DNA of 64,000 bases from Arcuatula senhousia (taxonomy: Eukaryota; Mollusca; Bivalvia; Mytilida; Mytilidae). Shown in pieces: positions 61,295 to 64,000 of this stretch; position 1 is the stretch's first letter; the number at the start of each line of letters is the position of its first letter. The translations under genes and the position numbers were made by a program. The DNA is taken from positions 53,503,702 through 53,567,701 of the forward strand of contig OZ020307.1 of assembly GCA_963971305.1 (NCBI GenBank), read 5' to 3'. Below the pieces are notes generated by a model, which was not told the origin of the DNA, did no database searches, and was given only the letters and a program-made list of their open reading frames with translations.

Positions 61295-63862
61295 CTGAAA
61301 AAGAACTATTGACCAGTATGTATACAGAGGTCAATAAATAATGATTACCCACCTATTAGGATGATTTCCTGGTAAACTGCCAGTACTCTATAATGTACAC
61401 GTGAAGAACTATTGACCAGTTTAGAGGTCAATAAATAATTTTACCCACCTATTAGGATGATTGCCTGGTAAACTGATGTACAGATAAAGAACTATTGACC
61501 AGAATGGAAGTCAACAAATAATGATATTACCCACCTGTTAGGATGGTTGCCTGGTAAACTGCCAGTACTCTGCGACGTACTGAGACTGAGGGACGAGAAA
61601 CCACTCTGACAGGACTGTAGACTAGACATTGAACCTCTGGAGAAATAAGCAAATGATAGATTCATGTTACAATATCTATATAAGTTGGCTTAAACATGTG
61701 CTGAACTTTAAACTTCACTTTCTTTTGATGTATGAATAAGATAAGCAATTTTTCACTAAATGCTTTAAAAAAAATTCAAGTCATCATCTGAATATGAGTG
61801 GGGACAGATGAACTGACATCATTCAAATTGAAGGAATATCCTGCCACTTCAAGCTGTGACATAAAATACATTGAAATGATTTTTCATTAGCTTTTTTTCA
61901 GGTAAAACTGTTTATGAAAACCCAGTCAATCAATTGAAACTCTTGTACACTAGTCACTTTTGTAATTGATCAAACTTAAATCTTTCCACTCGTACTAGGC
62001 TGCTGGTGATTTTCCATTGTGTTTTTTTTTCTAAATAACGGCTTGGTATGTGAGCTGTTAAATACACTTATTCCACATCTCATTATCTTCTTTTAAAGCA
62101 AGTTGTTTGAGGTACATGTACAAAACTCCTGGAGGTGGTTTAATGTCAAAATGTGTTCTCACATTTGTTTCAAAAATTAAAATTAGATGTTTATGAAAGT
62201 TGTGATTGGACATGTATATCAAAGGAGCCTAGGATGGTGTAGTGGTTACAACCTCTGTTCTGTTAGCTAGGCCTGTACGCCGTAGATGTCCCAAATGTTG
62301 CAATTTGATCCTAGCTGAGGGCACACACAAAATTCAAAATCTGTTTTCAGATGATTTTCAGGGTTGAAATTACAGTAACATTGTTTGATTATATACTAGA
62401 CATTCATATATCAAAATTATACATGTATATCAAACTTTAGGGGAAAAAAATCTGGAAATGACTACTACATGTAAATACCTAAAAGCTTCTGATTTGAGTA
62501 GATCAGTGTGATACATGACTTTAGATTTATGTGAAGCCAGAGGGAAATCAAAAGCAGCTTTACTGGAATCGAAGTACTTCCATTGAAGAATGTAACTGCC
62601 TGCCTGATTGGTGACAATTGAACCCTGAAATTACAACACACAAAATGTAACTGCCTGCCTGATTGGTCACAATAGAACCCTGAAATAACAACACACAAAA
62701 TGTTACTGCCTGCCTGATTGGTCACAATAGAACCCTGAAATAACAAAACACAAAATACTGAAAATGGAAAACAACAAAGAGCTGCTATCTTGATTACATA
62801 CCATAAAAGCTTATAGATGAATTAAACATAATTTATATGCACTAGTTAATCAAACTACAACCTTATGAAACCAAACTATAGTGAGGCACATTTTACTAAT
62901 ATTTATTTTTCAAAGAGTAAATAAAATCTTGGTAAAATATGTTTTTTTCATTATCAGTGAAAAAAAAAAAGTTTAATTATCTTAAGATAAACAAACTGTA
63001 ACTCAATGCATCAACACACAACACAATCAACACATTAATTGAAAATATAAGTGTTTATGTGTGTTCTTGTGACCTTTTAGTTTTTCAGACATTCAAATGT
63101 CCCATTGGTACTTCTTAGTTTCCTTTTTCACTGTAAAGCTAATCCAACTTACATAAAACTGATTTCAATCTTGTTACTACTTGATTTTATGTTGTTGTTT
63201 TTGAATTTTTATGTTTTTGTGTTGTCTTGTTCTTTATGTTGTTCTTGTTTGAGATCCTGTTTTGTCTCTGCCCTTTCAGACTATTGAGAGTCAAATGCAC
63301 CATTGGTACTGTCAGAGACTTTACGTACGTAATGGCAATGATACATGTTGACATAACTAAGACATATTATAATGTCAAGATATTGTTACCAAGATTTGTA
63401 CGTAACATTTTAGAGTTGAATATACGATGGAGTAGAACACATGTCTTTCTACAGGGTTTGAACCCCACTTACACCACATGTACCCCTGCTTCTTCCTTAA
63501 AACTGATTAAGGAAGGCATTGATTATATTAAGTGTCTGTAAAATTTTTGCTCAAAACAATTAAATTACTCAACAAAATCTTCAATCAATCAATCAACCAA
63601 TCAACCTTACCTGAACACTATCCCCATCTCGACATATATGTGGAGCCTCCACTATAGTTAAATCCTTCCCAACCTGCATAGTTTTGTCAATGTACTGGAC
63701 AGAGCCGACCCCCCCTACACCACCATGTATATGATGCTCATGATATGGCTCTGAAGGTAAGGTCCCACATTTGTAGCGTATCACGGTAAAAGTGACATCA
63801 CCCTTGAGGATGTCGAAGTCCCATGTTATAACAGAACCTCGCTGAGGAACATGTATAAGCAC
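61237..63862 (-). CDS. SEC14L1: SEC14-like protein 1/5, C-terminal part (GOLD domain and tail), partial
   Basis: Lipid-binding and trafficking protein of the SEC14L1/5 group (PRELI, CRAL-TRIO and GOLD domains in the full protein). Only the GOLD domain and tail are here; the rest lies to the right of the window. The three sure exons splice in phase: 63862-63611, 62624-62479, 61636-61535. Marks are SVITWDFDILKGDVTFTVI (start of GOLD), QAGSYILQWKYFD (end of GOLD) and the tail GSMSSLQSCQSGFSSLSLST, which closely matches the vertebrate tail GSMSSLESCQSGFSSLS. The end of the gene is the uncertain part: exon 61636-61535 leaves in phase 2, and candidate downstream exons are given below. Convergent with Cav3. 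Confidence 0.9.
61353..61385 (-). CDS. Candidate 33-nt microexon, second copy of the tail exon's 3' end
   Basis: Minus-strand ATTATAGAG|TACTGGCAG...CCTAATAG|GTGGGT gives STGSLPGNHPN in frame if the second of two overlapping AG dinucleotides is used. The pyrimidine tract is poor, so confidence is low. Confidence 0.25.
61449..61472 (-). CDS. Candidate 24-nt microexon, copy of the tail exon's 3' end
   Basis: Minus-strand TGTACATCAG|TTTACCAGG...CCTAATAG|GTGGGT. It is a multiple of three with phases equal to the parent exon and would insert SLPGNHPN once more. The acceptor tract is mediocre. It could equally be a dead duplicate. Confidence 0.35.
61535..61636 (-). CDS. SEC14L1: SEC14L1-like exon: Ser-rich tail
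   Basis: Minus-strand acceptor TATTTCTCCAG before 61636, donor AACAG|GTGGGT after 61535. Encodes GSMSSLQSCQSGFSSLSLST and SQSTGSLPGNHPN. One base completes Arg; ends in phase 2. Its 3' end is repeated three times further downstream. Confidence 0.9.
62226..62340 (+). repeat. SINE head-like fragment in SEC14L1 intron
   Basis: GGATGGTGTAGTGGTTACAA resembles an A box region, and GCAATTTGATCCTAGC a weak B box about 60 bp later. Similar to the head at 59645 but longer between boxes. Confidence 0.5.
62479..62624 (-). CDS. SEC14L1: SEC14L1-like exon: end of GOLD domain
   Basis: Minus-strand acceptor TAATTTCAG before 62624, donor TTTTAG|GTATTT after 62479. Encodes GSIVTNQAGSYILQWKYFD, then SHKSKVMYHTDLLKSEAF, matching vertebrate FYILQWKF and SSHKCKVMYYTEVI. 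Phase 0 in, phase 2 out. Its acceptor and first codons are repeated twice upstream. Confidence 0.94.
62625..62755 (-). pseudogene. Two decoy copies of the GOLD exon acceptor and 5' end (55-bp tandem unit)
   Basis: TTATTTCAG|GGTTCTATTG and GACCAATCAGGCAGGCAGT occur with exon starts at 62679 and 62734, 55 and 110 bp upstream of the real start at 62624. Neither offset is a multiple of three, so both copies would shift the frame. The three units are about 93% alike. Confidence 0.85.
62756..63610 (-). other. Intron of the SEC14L1-like gene, no recognised feature
   Basis: AT-rich. Plus-strand open frames at 63105-63541 have no family signature and overlap the intron. Confidence 0.6.
63611..63862 (-). 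CDS. SEC14L1: SEC14L1-like exon: first part of GOLD domain
   Basis: Minus-strand acceptor TTTTCTAG before 63862, donor CAG|GTAAGG after 63611; 84 whole codons. Begins VLIHVPQRGSVITWDFDILK, includes a His/Gly stretch (HEHHIHGGVGGVG) and QYIDKTMQVGKDLTIVEAPH, and ends CRDGDSVQ. Vertebrate SEC14L1 has IPPGAVISWDFDVMKGD and LIDKVWQLGRDYSMVESP at these places. Phase 0 on both sides. Confidence 0.94.
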
Positions 63863-64000
63863 CTAGAAAACAGAAATATAGCATATTATAATTTATGAAA
63901 ATGCACATGTATACAATTGAAATCACAGTTCTACAATATATTACAGTTTTAATTTTGTAAGTTACATAAAATGATCAAAAGGAAAGGTCACTTTTTTGAA
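63863..64000 (-). other. Intron of the SEC14L1-like gene at the window edge
   Basis: The pyrimidine-rich acceptor region of the GOLD exon lies at its left; the upstream exons are outside the window. Confidence 0.6.

Noticed and set aside
63227..63541. Plus-strand 104-residue open frame near the right edge
   Set aside because: Within an intron of the minus-strand SEC14L1-like gene, with no recognisable motif.

Overview
The window is animal nuclear DNA: strongly AT-rich, with short exons split by long introns and GT/AG junctions. It looks like a lophotrochozoan, most likely a bivalve mollusc. The dense repeat load (elements with GTCCGTCCGTCTGTC tracts followed by tandem units of about 165 bp), the frequent ACATGTA words and the snail-like pair of alternative turret exons all fit that. 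No bacterial, phage or CRISPR features are present.

Layout. (1) Positions 1-49908 on the plus strand hold the 3' two thirds of one gene, a Cav3 (T-type) voltage-gated calcium channel alpha-1 subunit. Twenty-six constitutive exons plus one alternative exon run from IIS1 to the stop codon. I checked that splice phases agree across every junction; they give about 1761 residues, or 1776 with the longer alternative exon. Domain I and most of the I-II linker lie upstream of the window. (2) 49909 to roughly 50.8 kb (perhaps 52.8 kb) is 3' UTR and flank. (3) About 52.8-60.9 kb is intergenic or unassigned, with repeats and SINE-like pieces. (4) 61237-63862 on the minus strand is the 3' end of a SEC14L1/5-type gene: the GOLD domain and the Ser-rich tail. 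The two genes are tail to tail.

The channel carries the T-type filter residues in the domains that are visible (E in II, D in III, D in IV). In the domain II S5-P turret it has two exons of identical phase, one with three cysteines and one with five. They are organised like the mutually exclusive exons described for snail Cav3, where the choice alters sodium permeability.

The most unusual feature is recurrence. At five exon boundaries, in two unrelated genes, a short block spanning the exon edge and its splice site is tandemly duplicated into the neighbouring intron, giving arrays of decoy or alternative splice sites. In the SEC14L tail this produces candidate in-frame microexons and a possible terminal exon. 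Other points of interest are two zero-length-exon (recursive splicing) motifs, an inverted repeat pair flanking the IVS1 and IVS2 exons, and a set of repeat families that differ in sequence but share one architecture, one unit length and a degenerate core.
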